Assembly: GCA_030425925.1 (NCBI GenBank)
Contig: JAUHZO010000008.1
Location: 154,809 to 218,808, forward strand
Reading direction: 5' to 3'
Source of the DNA: Alphaproteobacteria bacterium
Lineage (GTDB): Bacteria; Pseudomonadota; Alphaproteobacteria; Rhodobacterales; Rhodobacteraceae
DNA: 64,000 nucleotides
How positions within the stretch are numbered: the first letter of the stretch is position 1; each line of letters starts with the position of its first letter. Below the pieces are notes generated by a model. That model did no database searches and was not told the origin of the DNA. It was given only the letters and a program-made list of their open reading frames with translations. The translations under genes were made by a program, and so were the position numbers. Shown piece after piece: positions 18,896 to 28,755 of this stretch.

Positions 18896-20491
18896 ATGGG
18901 CATTGCGGACATCCTGGATAGCGACGCCTATAACCGCTACCTGCAGGAACGGATCGGCTTCACGCTGGAAGACGGCATCGTCGATCACTGGGTACGCGGA
19001 CGCGCGTCCGACAGTGGCGACGGCACGACGCTGACATTCTCGCATGTCGACGACCAGGGCACCATCCGGCGCATGGTGTTCCGCGGCAACGATCTGTACG
19101 AACCCTCTCTGGGTGGCGATTTCCAGGGCGTGTTCGACCGGATCGAACTGATCGAGATCGACCCGAACAACCCCACGGTCGAAGTGGTGACAGCCCGTTT
19201 CCGCCTGCCCTTTGACGTCTCTGTCTCGGATCTCGAACGCGCGATCAACGAAGCGACGCGGCCCGGAGAGCATGGGCGCACCCCGCCGGCGGACGGGCCC
19301 GCCAACAGCATCAACTTTGTCACCGCACCGCAGGTCTTCGACCTGTTCCTGCCGCCCGATGGCGGGTTCGGGATGTTCTTTACCGGTGGGGATGGCGGCG
19401 AGCGGGTCAACGGTTATGTCACCGACGACCGGCTTGACGGTGCGGCGGGCAACGACACGCTGCGCCTCAGCCCCGGCACCGACACGATCATCGGCGGCGC
19501 GGGCGAGGATATCGCCGACGGCCGCCTGATGCCCGACGCCATCACGCTTGACGGCATGACGGGCAATGCGGGCGCGGCCGGTTTCACGCTGGACGGGATC
19601 GAGGCGGTGATCGGGTCGGCCTTTGGCGACGTGCTGGATACCGGCGGCGTGTTGCGCAGCGTCTATGGCGGCGGGGGCGACGATGTCGTGGTGGGTCGTG
19701 GGCGCAGCGAGCTTCTGTCGGGCAATGACGGCAACGACCAGATCACCGGCGGCAGCGGCTTTGACACCATCGAAGGCGACGATGGCAACGACGTGCTGAC
19801 CGGTGCAGACGGCTATGACCAGATCAGCGGCGGCGCGGGCGATGACAGCCTGACCGGCAACAACGGATTTGACACGCTGTACGGCAATGACGGCGACGAC
19901 ACGCTTCTGGGCGGTCTGGGCACCGACAGCCTGTTCGGCGGCCGCGGCGAAGACCTGCTGTCGGGCCAGGCCGGGCGCGACCAGATCTTTGGCGGCGGCG
20001 GCAACGACACGCTGGACGGCAATGCCGGCCCGGACCGTCTGAACGGCGAAGACGGCAACGACGTGCTCAACGGCGGCTCCAACGATGACGGCCTTTCGGG
20101 CGGGACGGGCAACGATATCCTGAACGGCGGCAGTGGCGCGGATGTGATCTTTGGCAACGAAGGCGACGACCGTCTGTCGGGCAATGGCGGCGCGGACACC
20201 CTTTGGGGCAATGCGGGCGACGACGTTCTGCGCGGGGGGCTCGGGGCGGACGCGTTCCTGTTCCATGTCGGCGACGGCCATGACCGGATCGCCGATTTCG
20301 GCAACAATGTCGACCGGGTCCAGCTGAGCCGCAGCCTGCTGGCCGAGGCCAACCCGGTGCCCGACGATCTGCGCAGCTACGCGACACGCGACGCCAACGG
20401 CTTTGTGGTGCTGGATTTCGGGCCGGACAGCCTGACCTTCACGAACGTGTTCACCACCGGGGCCATCCTGGATGACGTGGTGTTCGTCTGA
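18896..20491 (+). CDS. RTX5: RTX protein with RTX1-like N-terminus
   Basis: 531 residues. The second of two nearby ATGs was chosen because AAGGAG lies seven bases before it. Residues 1-160 are a diverged copy of the RTX1 N-terminal domain. Shared stretches include IEIDPNNP (ITDPNNP in RTX1), NFVTAPQVFDLFLPPDGGFGM, GYVTDDRLDGA and LRLSPGTDT. The spacing is conserved, so this is a defined domain family rather than chance. A short beta-rich insert (LDGIEAVIGSAFGDVLDTGG) precedes the RTX repeats. The C-terminal cassette begins at 19856 and is the most diverged of the set (YATRDANGFVVLDFG instead of [15 protein letters not shown]). Function unknown; probably secreted. Confidence 0.88.
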   Translation: MGIADILDSDAYNRYLQERIGFTLEDGIVDHWVRGRASDSGDGTTLTFSHVDDQGTIRRMVFRGNDLYEPSLGGDFQGVFDRIELIEIDPNNPTVEVVTARFRLPFDVSVSDLERAINEATRPGEHGRTPPADGPANSINFVTAPQVFDLFLPPDGGFGMFFTGGDGGERVNGYVTDDRLDGAAGNDTLRLSPGTDTIIGGAGEDIADGRLMPDAITLDGMTGNAGAAGFTLDGIEAVIGSAFGDVLDTGGVLRSVYGGGGDDVVVGRGRSELLSGNDGNDQITGGSGFDTIEGDDGNDVLTGADGYDQISGGAGDDSLTGNNGFDTLYGNDGDDTLLGGLGTDSLFGGRGEDLLSGQAGRDQIFGGGGNDTLDGNAGPDRLNGEDGNDVLNGGSNDDGLSGGTGNDILNGGSGADVIFGNEGDDRLSGNGGADTLWGNAGDDVLRGGLGADAFLFHVGDGHDRIADFGNNVDRVQLSRSLLAEANPVPDDLRSYATRDANGFVVLDFGPDSLTFTNVFTTGAILDDVVFV

Positions 20492-20505
20492 TCGGCATTC
20501 GGCGG

Positions 20506-20534
20506 TTCAACGCCCGGCCGATTCCGCCTAGACT
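20506..20534 (+). promoter_or_regulatory. Candidate promoter before RTX6
   Basis: TTCAAC (20506-20511), a 17-base spacer and TAGACT (20529-20534). The leader then holds a seven-base-arm hairpin at 20540-20557 (CCGGAGG and CCTCCGG) ahead of the ATG at 20588. Confidence 0.45.
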
Positions 20535-20587
20535 GCCGTCCGGAGGCATCCCTCCGGGGGACAATTTGCATTTGAGGAGTTTTCGAC

Positions 20588-22336
20588 ATGCCTGGTCCGC
20601 AATGGTTCATCTTTGGTGACAGCCTGTCCGATGACGGCGCAACGCAGGGCGTTCTGACCGGCCCATCCACCGACCCGTTTGGCGGGCGCGCCTCGAACGG
20701 GGCGCTGTGGCACGAACTGATCCGCGACGATCTGCTGGTGGCCCCCGGCGCCACCCAGCTGGGTCAGGCGCCCGAGGTCGATGGCAGCCTGGGCGGTTCG
20801 TTGGACAACGGCGTCAACTTTGCCCATGGCGGCGCGCGCAGCTCGATCAACGCCGGCGGCTCTTCGGTGCCCGGCGCGCTGGAACAGGCGCAGGGCTTTG
20901 CCACGCTGGTCAATGACGGCACCATCCCCGCCCCCACCCCGGACGATCTGTTCATCGTCCTCGTCGGCGGCAATGACGTGGTGGACGATCTGGTGGGCAG
21001 CAACGGCATAATCAACGTCGCCGAGATCGTCGGCAACATCCGCTCGACGCTGGAGACGCTGCAGGCGGCGGGCATGGAACGCCTGTTCCTGGGCGGCGTG
21101 CCCAGCCTGGGCGGGCTGTTCCTGGGAGCCGAGGCCAGCCAGCTGCCGCCGGGCACCGTACCCTTCGTCAACAGCCAGATCGCCACGCTGAACGACCAGA
21201 TCGAGGCGCTGGCCGTGGAGTTTGCCGACGACGGCATCGACACGTTCTTCTTTGACACCGCAGCCTTTGTCGCCACCATCGAAGCCGATCCGGCGGCCTT
21301 TGGCTATGATCATATCGACAGCGACGCGTTCACCGACGGGTTCGACATCTTCAACGTGCCCGACGACTATTTCAGCGTCGACGGCCTGCACCCCACCGAT
21401 GACGGCCATCAGACCATCGCCGAGGCGGTGATCGCGGCGACGGATGCCGCGGGCTTCAGCCTTGCGCTGCCGCCGGACCTGACCGGCACCGGCGCGGGCG
21501 ACACGCTGACCGGCACCTCGGGCGACGACAGCATGCAGGGCTTTGGCGGCAACGATGTCATCGACGGCGGCGACGGCAATGACGACATCAATGCCGGCGG
21601 CGGATTCGACACCGTCACGGGCGGCACCGGCAACGACACGATCACCGCGGCCAACGGCTTTGACAGCGTCGAGGGCGGTCTGGGCGACGATCTGATCTCG
21701 GGCAACAATGGCAACGATATCCTGGTCGGCGATGACGGCAACGATACCCTGCTGGGCGGCCTGGGCGGCGACACCCTGTTCGGCTCGGCCGGGGACGACC
21801 TGCTGACCGGTCAGGCGGGCACCGACGTGATCTTTGGCGATGCGGGGACGGATACGCTGAACGGCAATGCCGGCTCTGACACCATGCTGGGCGGCACCGG
21901 CAACGACCTGCTCAACGGCGGCATCGCCGATGACGTGCTCAGCGGCGATGGCGGCAACGACACGGTGAACGGAGGCAACGGGTCCGATGTCATTTCGGGC
22001 ATCGACGGCGACGACCGGCTGTCGGGCAATGCCGGTTCCGACACCATTGCGGGCGGCATCGGCACCGACGTGCTGCTGGGCGGGATCGGGGCGGACACGT
22101 TCCTGTTCAACCTGGGCGACGGCAATGACCGGATCGGCGATTTCCAGAACAACATCGACACCGTCTTCCTCGATTCCGACCTGCTGACCGAGACGGTGCC
22201 GGTGGCCGAGGACCTGCGCAACTATTCCAGCTTCAACGCGGACGGCCACCTGGTGCTGACCTTCGGCGCGGACAGCCTGACCTTCACAGGCGTCTTCACC
22301 ACAACGGCGGTGCTGGACGATGTGGTGTTCATCTGA
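20588..22336 (+). CDS. RTX6: SGNH/GDSL esterase fused to RTX repeats
   Basis: 582 residues. Residues 1-295 form a GDSL-type SGNH hydrolase. Block I is FIFGDSLSDDG with nucleophile Ser12, block III is VGGNDVV with Asn129, and block V is SVDGLHPTDDGH with Asp265 and His268. All catalytic positions are present, so an active esterase or lipase is expected. The rest is RTX nonapeptides and the shared cassette from 21701. The lack of a signal peptide and the RTX tail point to type I secretion, as with other bacterial RTX lipases. GAGGAG precedes the ATG by about ten bases. Likely substrates are lipid or acylated polysaccharide esters; none can be named from the sequence. Confidence 0.92.
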   Translation: MPGPQWFIFGDSLSDDGATQGVLTGPSTDPFGGRASNGALWHELIRDDLLVAPGATQLGQAPEVDGSLGGSLDNGVNFAHGGARSSINAGGSSVPGALEQAQGFATLVNDGTIPAPTPDDLFIVLVGGNDVVDDLVGSNGIINVAEIVGNIRSTLETLQAAGMERLFLGGVPSLGGLFLGAEASQLPPGTVPFVNSQIATLNDQIEALAVEFADDGIDTFFFDTAAFVATIEADPAAFGYDHIDSDAFTDGFDIFNVPDDYFSVDGLHPTDDGHQTIAEAVIAATDAAGFSLALPPDLTGTGAGDTLTGTSGDDSMQGFGGNDVIDGGDGNDDINAGGGFDTVTGGTGNDTITAANGFDSVEGGLGDDLISGNNGNDILVGDDGNDTLLGGLGGDTLFGSAGDDLLTGQAGTDVIFGDAGTDTLNGNAGSDTMLGGTGNDLLNGGIADDVLSGDGGNDTVNGGNGSDVISGIDGDDRLSGNAGSDTIAGGIGTDVLLGGIGADTFLFNLGDGNDRIGDFQNNIDTVFLDSDLLTETVPVAEDLRNYSSFNADGHLVLTFGADSLTFTGVFTTTAVLDDVVFI

Positions 22337-22342
22337 CCCGAC

Positions 22343-22368
22343 AGGGGCGGTGCGTCTGCGCCGCCCCT
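22343..22368 (+). terminator. Hairpin after RTX6
   Basis: Arms AGGGGCGG (22343-22350) and CCGCCCCT (22361-22368), extendable inward, followed only by TG. The -35 of the next promoter candidate starts at its last base. Weak terminator. Confidence 0.4.
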
Positions 22369-22396
22369 TGACCCGCGGACGCGTCTGCGGTCTTTT
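22368..22396 (+). promoter_or_regulatory. Candidate promoter before RTX7
   Basis: TTGACC (22368-22373), a 17-base spacer and TCTTTT (22391-22396). Good -35 and spacing, poor -10. Confidence 0.35.
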
Positions 22397-22434
22397 CCCG
22401 CCCGGAAGCATTTTGGCACAAGGCGGGGTATTGG

Positions 22435-24543
22435 ATGTCCTTTTCCGGCACAAATCTGGATGAACAGTTCTTTGGCGACGGCACGGCCGAAAACATCGAC
22501 GGACAAGGCGGCAACGACACCCTGTCCGGTGGCGGCGGGGCCGACACGGTGCGCGGCGGGACGGGCAACGACCAGTTGCAGATTCGTCCCGGCGACGGTC
22601 TGACCGATCTCGACCCGCAGATCGGGATCGACCCCATCGATCAGTTCATCGAAAGCGCCGGCGGCGGAAACGACACGGTGCGCATCATCGGCGTCGACCC
22701 CGCCGACTTCTCGATCTCGGGCGGCAATGCCGGGTCCTTCATCATCACCCTGCCCGACCAGAACGGAACGCGGTATGCCTCGGTGCTCAGCGCGTCTTCG
22801 TCGATCTTCTTCGACAGTTTCGAAGTGATCGAATTCGACGACGGCACGATCTGGGACGACACCACGGATTTCGTGTTCACCGGCCTCGATATCGACGAGG
22901 CCTACCAGATCGAAGACCTTGACGTTTCGATCGACGGGCGCGGCGGCAATGACACCATCACCACGGGCAGCGGCGACGATACGATCCGCGGCGGCGCCGG
23001 GCTGGACCAGATGGACGGGCGCGCAGGCTCCGACACCTATATCGTCGGCATCGACGAAGGTGGTCAGGACATCTTTGGCGCTTTCACCTTCGAGTACATC
23101 GCGGAAGACCAGTTCGCGCCGCAGGCCGATATCGACACGCTGCGCCTCGAAGGGCACAGCGTGGACAACATTCGGGTGATCACCCGGCGGCTGGACGGCC
23201 AGAACTACATCGTCTTCACCTCCTCCGCCCATGCCGACCCTCAGAACGGCGTCTATGTCGACCATGACCCGTCCTTCGACGGGCCCGATTTCTGGCAGTT
23301 CATCGAGAGGATCGAACTGGACGACGGTGTTTTCGACGCCGCCAACCCGCTGCCGCTGATCGGCTTCGACACCGACGACAACATCAACGGCACCCATTCG
23401 TCCGAAGTCATCGAAGGCCGCGGCGGCGACGATTTCATCCTGGCCCAGGAGGGTGACGACACCATCGACGGCGGCGCGGGCGACGACCGCATTTCGGGCA
23501 GCGAGGGCACGGATACCGCGCGCTTCGGCGTGACATTTGCCGATGCCACGGTGATCGAGACCTTCCGCGGCGAATTGCTGGTCACCTCGGCCGAAGGCGA
23601 AGACACGCTGATCGGCGTCGAGTTCCTGGAATTTACCGACGTCACCGTGTCGAGCGCACAATTCGGCAACGCGCCGCTGGAGCTGATCGGCAGCGCCACC
23701 GCAGATACCCTGACGGGCGGCGCCGGCGACGACACCATCACCGGTGCCGGTGGCAGCGACAGCCTTTCGGGCGGGTTCGGCTGGGACAACATCTCGGGCG
23801 GGATCGGGTTTGATACGCTTTCGGGCGGACTGGGCGACGATACGCTTTCCGGCGGTGACGGATATGACGTGATTGCCGGCGGCGATGGCGACGACCAGCT
23901 GATCGGCAATAACGGCTTTGACCTGCTGCAGGGCGATGACGGCAACGACACGCTTCTGGGCGGGCTGGGCACCGACACGCTGGAGGGCGGTGACGGCGAC
24001 GACCTGATGTCGGGTCAGGCCGGGTTCGACAGCCTGGACGGCGGCGCGGGCAATGACACGCTGAACGGCAATTCCGGCGCGGACACGCTGAACGGCGGGG
24101 CGGACAACGACACGATGAACGGCGGCATCGCCAACGATGTCCTGTCGGGGGATGGCGGCAACGATGCCGTCAACGGCGGCAACGGCTCCGACAGCCTGTC
24201 GGGCGGCGACGGCGATGACCGGCTGGAAGGCAATGCCGGGTCCGACACGCTGGCAGGCGGCACCGGCGACGACGTGCTGCGCGGCGGCATCGGGATCGAC
24301 ACGTTTGTCTTCGAGCTTGGCGACGGCAATGACCGGATTGCCGATTTCCGCAACAATATCGACGTGGTGCACCTGGATGCCGACCTGCTGGACGAGGTCA
24401 ATCCGCAATCCACCGATCTGCGCAACTATGCCAGCTTTGACGCCAGCGGCTACCTTGTGCTGACCTTCTCCGGCGGCGACAGCCTGACCTTCACCAATGT
24501 GTTCACCACCAACGCGGTGCTTGACGACGTCGTGTTCATCTGA
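22435..24543 (+). CDS. RTX7: RTX protein with HCBP-related inserts
   Basis: 702 residues. It opens with a short RTX run ([20 protein letters not shown]). Two inserts follow, about residues 60-150 and 200-300, with the layout of the haemolysin-type calcium-binding-protein-related domain. In the first, FIITLPDQNG leads to FEVIEFDDGTIWDD; in the second, YIVFTSSAHAD leads to IERIELDDGVFD. More RTX repeats come next, and then the shared cassette from 23905 (213 codons including the stop, one longer than most because of SGGDSLTF). It ends VLDDVVFI. No catalytic domain was recognised. It closes the RTX array and is followed by a terminator-like hairpin. Confidence 0.88.
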   Translation: MSFSGTNLDEQFFGDGTAENIDGQGGNDTLSGGGGADTVRGGTGNDQLQIRPGDGLTDLDPQIGIDPIDQFIESAGGGNDTVRIIGVDPADFSISGGNAGSFIITLPDQNGTRYASVLSASSSIFFDSFEVIEFDDGTIWDDTTDFVFTGLDIDEAYQIEDLDVSIDGRGGNDTITTGSGDDTIRGGAGLDQMDGRAGSDTYIVGIDEGGQDIFGAFTFEYIAEDQFAPQADIDTLRLEGHSVDNIRVITRRLDGQNYIVFTSSAHADPQNGVYVDHDPSFDGPDFWQFIERIELDDGVFDAANPLPLIGFDTDDNINGTHSSEVIEGRGGDDFILAQEGDDTIDGGAGDDRISGSEGTDTARFGVTFADATVIETFRGELLVTSAEGEDTLIGVEFLEFTDVTVSSAQFGNAPLELIGSATADTLTGGAGDDTITGAGGSDSLSGGFGWDNISGGIGFDTLSGGLGDDTLSGGDGYDVIAGGDGDDQLIGNNGFDLLQGDDGNDTLLGGLGTDTLEGGDGDDLMSGQAGFDSLDGGAGNDTLNGNSGADTLNGGADNDTMNGGIANDVLSGDGGNDAVNGGNGSDSLSGGDGDDRLEGNAGSDTLAGGTGDDVLRGGIGIDTFVFELGDGNDRIADFRNNIDVVHLDADLLDEVNPQSTDLRNYASFDASGYLVLTFSGGDSLTFTNVFTTNAVLDDVVFI

Positions 24544-24552
24544 CACCGGCGC

Positions 24553-24586
24553 GGCCTCTCGGCGGCAAAGCGCCGCCGGGAAGGCC
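24553..24586 (+). terminator. Hairpin closing the RTX array
   Basis: Outer arms GGCCT and AGGCC, inner arms CGGCGGC and GCCGCCG, loop AAAGC. GTTTT follows eight bases later. A reasonable, not perfect, intrinsic terminator. Confidence 0.45.
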
Positions 24587-24601
24587 CGCCCAACGCGTTT
24601 T

Positions 24602-24660
24602 CGCTAACATGCAAGCCTGTTTGCGCTAACCCGGCAACTTTCTGTTTTCATTACAGAAAG
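24602..24660 (+). promoter_or_regulatory. Operator-like repeats upstream of pckA
   Basis: Two direct copies of CGCTAAC at 24602-24608 and 24624-24630 lie 22 bases apart, two helix turns. A separate inverted repeat has arms CTTTCTGT (24638-24645) and ACAGAAAG (24653-24660). The region is clearly more A+T-rich than its surroundings. The GCTAAC half-sites resemble LacI-family operators. The regulator cannot be named from this window. Confidence 0.4.
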
Positions 24661-24710
24661 CCTCCTTTATCAGCTTGGTTGAAGGCTATCCCGAACACAA
24701 AGGAACCGTC

Positions 24711-26315
24711 ATGGCCATGGACCAGGGCAAAGTGAACCCGAATTTCACACTCAAGCACATGGGCATCGAAGGGTACGCAAACGCCTTCTACAATCTGGTG
24801 GAGCCCGACCTTGTCTCGCACGCGCTGGCGCGCAAGGAAGGCGAGCTTGGCATCGGCGGGACCATGCTGGTCAGCACCGGCAAGTTCACCGGCCGTTCGC
24901 CCAAGGACAAGCATGTCGTGGTCTCGCCCAGCACCGAAGACACGATCTGGTGGGACAAGAACGCCCGGATGGAGCGCGAGTCGTTCGACACGCTGCACGC
25001 CGACATGCTGGCCCATGCCAAGGACCGGGATCTGTTCGTGCAGGATCTCTATGGCGGTGCGGATCCGGAATACCGCATCAAGGTGCGCGTGATCTCGGAA
25101 CTGGCCTGGCACAACCTGTTCATCCGCCACCTGCTGATCCGCCCCGACCGGTCCGAGCTGGACGATTTCACCGCCGATTTCACCATCATCAACATGCCCA
25201 GCTTCTTTGCCGATCCCCAGCGGCATGGCTGCCGGTCGGAAACGGTGATCGCCATCGATTTCGACCGCAAGATGATCCTGATCGGCGGCACCGAATACGC
25301 GGGCGAGAACAAGAAATCGGTGTTCACGCTGCTGAACTACCTGCTGCCGGAAAAGGGCGTGATGCCGATGCACTGCTCGGCCAACCACGCCGTGGGCAAC
25401 CCGGTGGATTCGGCGATCTTCTTTGGCCTGTCCGGCACCGGCAAGACCACGCTGTCTGCCGATCCCAACCGCATCCTTGTGGGCGACGACGAACATGGCT
25501 GGTCCGACAACGGGCTGTTCAACTTCGAAGGCGGCTGCTACGCCAAGACCATCAGCCTGTCGCCCAAGGCCGAACCGGAAATCTATGCCGCCACCTCGAT
25601 GTTCTCGACCGTGATCGAGAACATGGTCTATGACCCCCAGACCAAGGCGCTGGATTACGAGGATGACAGCCTGACCGCCAACATGCGGGCGGCCTATCCG
25701 ATGCATTACATCTCGAACGCGTCCGATACCGGCCGCGCGGGCCATCCCAAGAACATCGTGATGCTGACCTGCGATGCGTTCGGCGTGATGCCACCCATCG
25801 CCCGGCTGACCCCGGCGCAGGCGATGTATCACTTCCTGTCGGGCTTTACCGCCAAGGCCGCCGGCACCGAGCGCGGCGTGACCGAGCCCGAGCCCACCTT
25901 CTCGACCTGCTTCGGCGCGCCCTTCCTGCCGCGTCGGCCCGAGGTGTATGGCGAGTTATTGCGGGACAAGATCGCGCAGTATGGCTCCACCTGCTGGCTG
26001 GTGAACACCGGCTGGACCGGCGGTGCCTATGGCGAAGGCCAGCGCATGCCCATCGCGGCCACCCGCGCGCTGCTGACCGCGGCGCTGGATGGCTCGCTGG
26101 CCAACCGCACCTTCCGCAAGGACCCGAATTTCGGCTTCGAGGTTCCGGTGACGGTGCCCGGCGTGGATGCCGCCCTGCTCGATCCGCGCAGCACCTGGGC
26201 CGATCCCGAGGCCTATGACCGGATGGCGGTCAAGCTGGTGGACATGTTCTCGCAGAACTTCGAACAGTACCTGCCCCATATCGACAGCGACGTGCGCGCC
26301 GTCATGATCGGCTGA
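24711..26315 (+). CDS. pckA: Phosphoenolpyruvate carboxykinase (ATP)
   Basis: Gluconeogenic enzyme (534 aa) converting oxaloacetate and ATP to phosphoenolpyruvate, CO2 and ADP. It carries the kinase-1a P-loop [13 protein letters not shown], the metal-binding [19 protein letters not shown] near the N-terminus and [14 protein letters not shown] near the C-terminus. The start at [12 protein letters not shown] has AAGGA seven bases upstream. An upstream in-frame start at 24675 lies in the operator-like leader and was rejected. Single-gene unit with a strong terminator behind it. Confidence 0.97.
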   Translation: MAMDQGKVNPNFTLKHMGIEGYANAFYNLVEPDLVSHALARKEGELGIGGTMLVSTGKFTGRSPKDKHVVVSPSTEDTIWWDKNARMERESFDTLHADMLAHAKDRDLFVQDLYGGADPEYRIKVRVISELAWHNLFIRHLLIRPDRSELDDFTADFTIINMPSFFADPQRHGCRSETVIAIDFDRKMILIGGTEYAGENKKSVFTLLNYLLPEKGVMPMHCSANHAVGNPVDSAIFFGLSGTGKTTLSADPNRILVGDDEHGWSDNGLFNFEGGCYAKTISLSPKAEPEIYAATSMFSTVIENMVYDPQTKALDYEDDSLTANMRAAYPMHYISNASDTGRAGHPKNIVMLTCDAFGVMPPIARLTPAQAMYHFLSGFTAKAAGTERGVTEPEPTFSTCFGAPFLPRRPEVYGELLRDKIAQYGSTCWLVNTGWTGGAYGEGQRMPIAATRALLTAALDGSLANRTFRKDPNFGFEVPVTVPGVDAALLDPRSTWADPEAYDRMAVKLVDMFSQNFEQYLPHIDSDVRAVMIG

Positions 26316-26337
26316 GCCCGACGGGCAGACGGAAAGA

Positions 26338-26366
26338 AAGGCGCCTGCCCCAGCGGCAGGCGCCTT
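26338..26366. terminator. Bidirectional intrinsic terminator
   Basis: Twelve-base arms AAGGCGCCTGCC and GGCAGGCGCCTT with a five-base loop. GCGTTT follows on the plus strand and TTCTTTCC on the minus strand. It separates the convergent pckA and the dehydrogenase operon. Confidence 0.85.
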
Positions 26367-26384
26367 GCGTTTGGCAGGCCGCGT

Positions 26385-27272
26385 TCAGAGCAACAGGGTT
26401 CTCGGATCGCCCAGCAGGGTGCAGAGATGGCGGGTAAAGCGGGCGGCATCGGCCCCGTTGATGACGCGGTGGTCATAGCTCAGGTCCAGCGGCAGCATCA
26501 GCGCCGGTTCAAAGCGTTCACCGGTCCAGCGCGGGCGGGTTTCGGCCCGTGTGATGCCCAGGATCGCCAGTTCCGGAGGGTTGATGATGGGGGTAAAGGC
26601 CTCGCCCCCGATGCCGCCCAGCGACGAGATCGACATCGACGCGCCGCCCATCTCGTCGGGGCGGATCTTGCGGTCGCGGGCGCGGCTGCCCAGATCGGCG
26701 ATCTCGGCGGCCAGCGCCCACAGCCCCTTGTCGGCAGCATCGCGGATCACCGGCACCATCAGCCCGTGTGGCGTGTCCACCGCGATGCCCACATGCACGC
26801 TGTCCTTCAGATAGAGTGTCTCGCCATCGCCGCTGAGCGCGGCGTTGAAGCGCGGGAAATACTGCAGCGCCCGCGCCAGCGCCTTGACGTGGAAGGCCAG
26901 CCCGGTCAGCCGCACGCCGCGCGCCGCGGCCTCGTCCCGAAGCGACGCACGAAAGGCCTCCAGCGCGGTGATGTCCGCGCTGTCGTGATGCGTGACGGAC
27001 GGGATCTCGCGGGCGGCGGCGGTCAGGTTGCGCGCCGCGACACGGGCAAAGCGGCTGGTCGGCTCGGCCGTCACCGTGCCCCAGGCCGCATGGTCCACGT
27101 CCCACAGGCCGGTGTCAGACTCGGCCGCCGGGGCCTGCGCCCCGGCCCCGCCACGATCCAGATCGTCGCGGGTGATGGTCTCGCGCCCCAGCGACGACGC
27201 CAGGGCCGCAAGGTCGATGCCCCGGTCGAGGGCCATGCGGCGTACCGAGGGGCTGGCGATCACGTCCGACAT
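26385..27272 (-). CDS. Lipoyl-less E2 acyltransferase of a 2-oxo acid dehydrogenase complex
   Basis: 295 residues. It begins at once with a peripheral-subunit (E3)-binding domain (residues about 4-40: ASPSVRRMALDRGIDLAAL). It then has a complete CoA-dependent acyltransferase domain ending in DLSYDHRVINGADAARF, with the catalytic His and Asp of DHRxxxGA. No lipoyl domain precedes it, which is unusual for an E2. The lipoyl domains are on the product at 28756-30096. It is the last gene of the M24-E1-E2 operon, ten bases after the aldehyde dehydrogenase. The start at MSDVIASP was chosen because upstream codons overlap the previous gene. Confidence 0.88.
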   Translation of the reverse strand: MSDVIASPSVRRMALDRGIDLAALASSLGRETITRDDLDRGGAGAQAPAAESDTGLWDVDHAAWGTVTAEPTSRFARVAARNLTAAAREIPSVTHHDSADITALEAFRASLRDEAAARGVRLTGLAFHVKALARALQYFPRFNAALSGDGETLYLKDSVHVGIAVDTPHGLMVPVIRDAADKGLWALAAEIADLGSRARDRKIRPDEMGGASMSISSLGGIGGEAFTPIINPPELAILGITRAETRPRWTGERFEPALMLPLDLSYDHRVINGADAARFTRHLCTLLGDPRTLLL

Positions 27273-27282
27273 GTCTGCCCCC

Positions 27283-28740
<1,458 letters not shown>

Positions 28741-28755
28741 GGGTCTTCCTCGATG

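Noticed and set aside
13534..18912. Open frame of 1792 codons on the minus strand across RTX3 and RTX4
   Set aside because: It arises because the GGC/GAC-rich RTX codons read backward without stops. Similar antisense frames occur over every RTX gene. It is low-complexity Val/Ala/Gln protein.
9700..24500. DNA repeats that could suggest a CRISPR or satellite array
   Set aside because: The period is 27 bases, coding for GGxGxDxLx nonapeptides in frame. There are no spacer-repeat units of constant repeat sequence.
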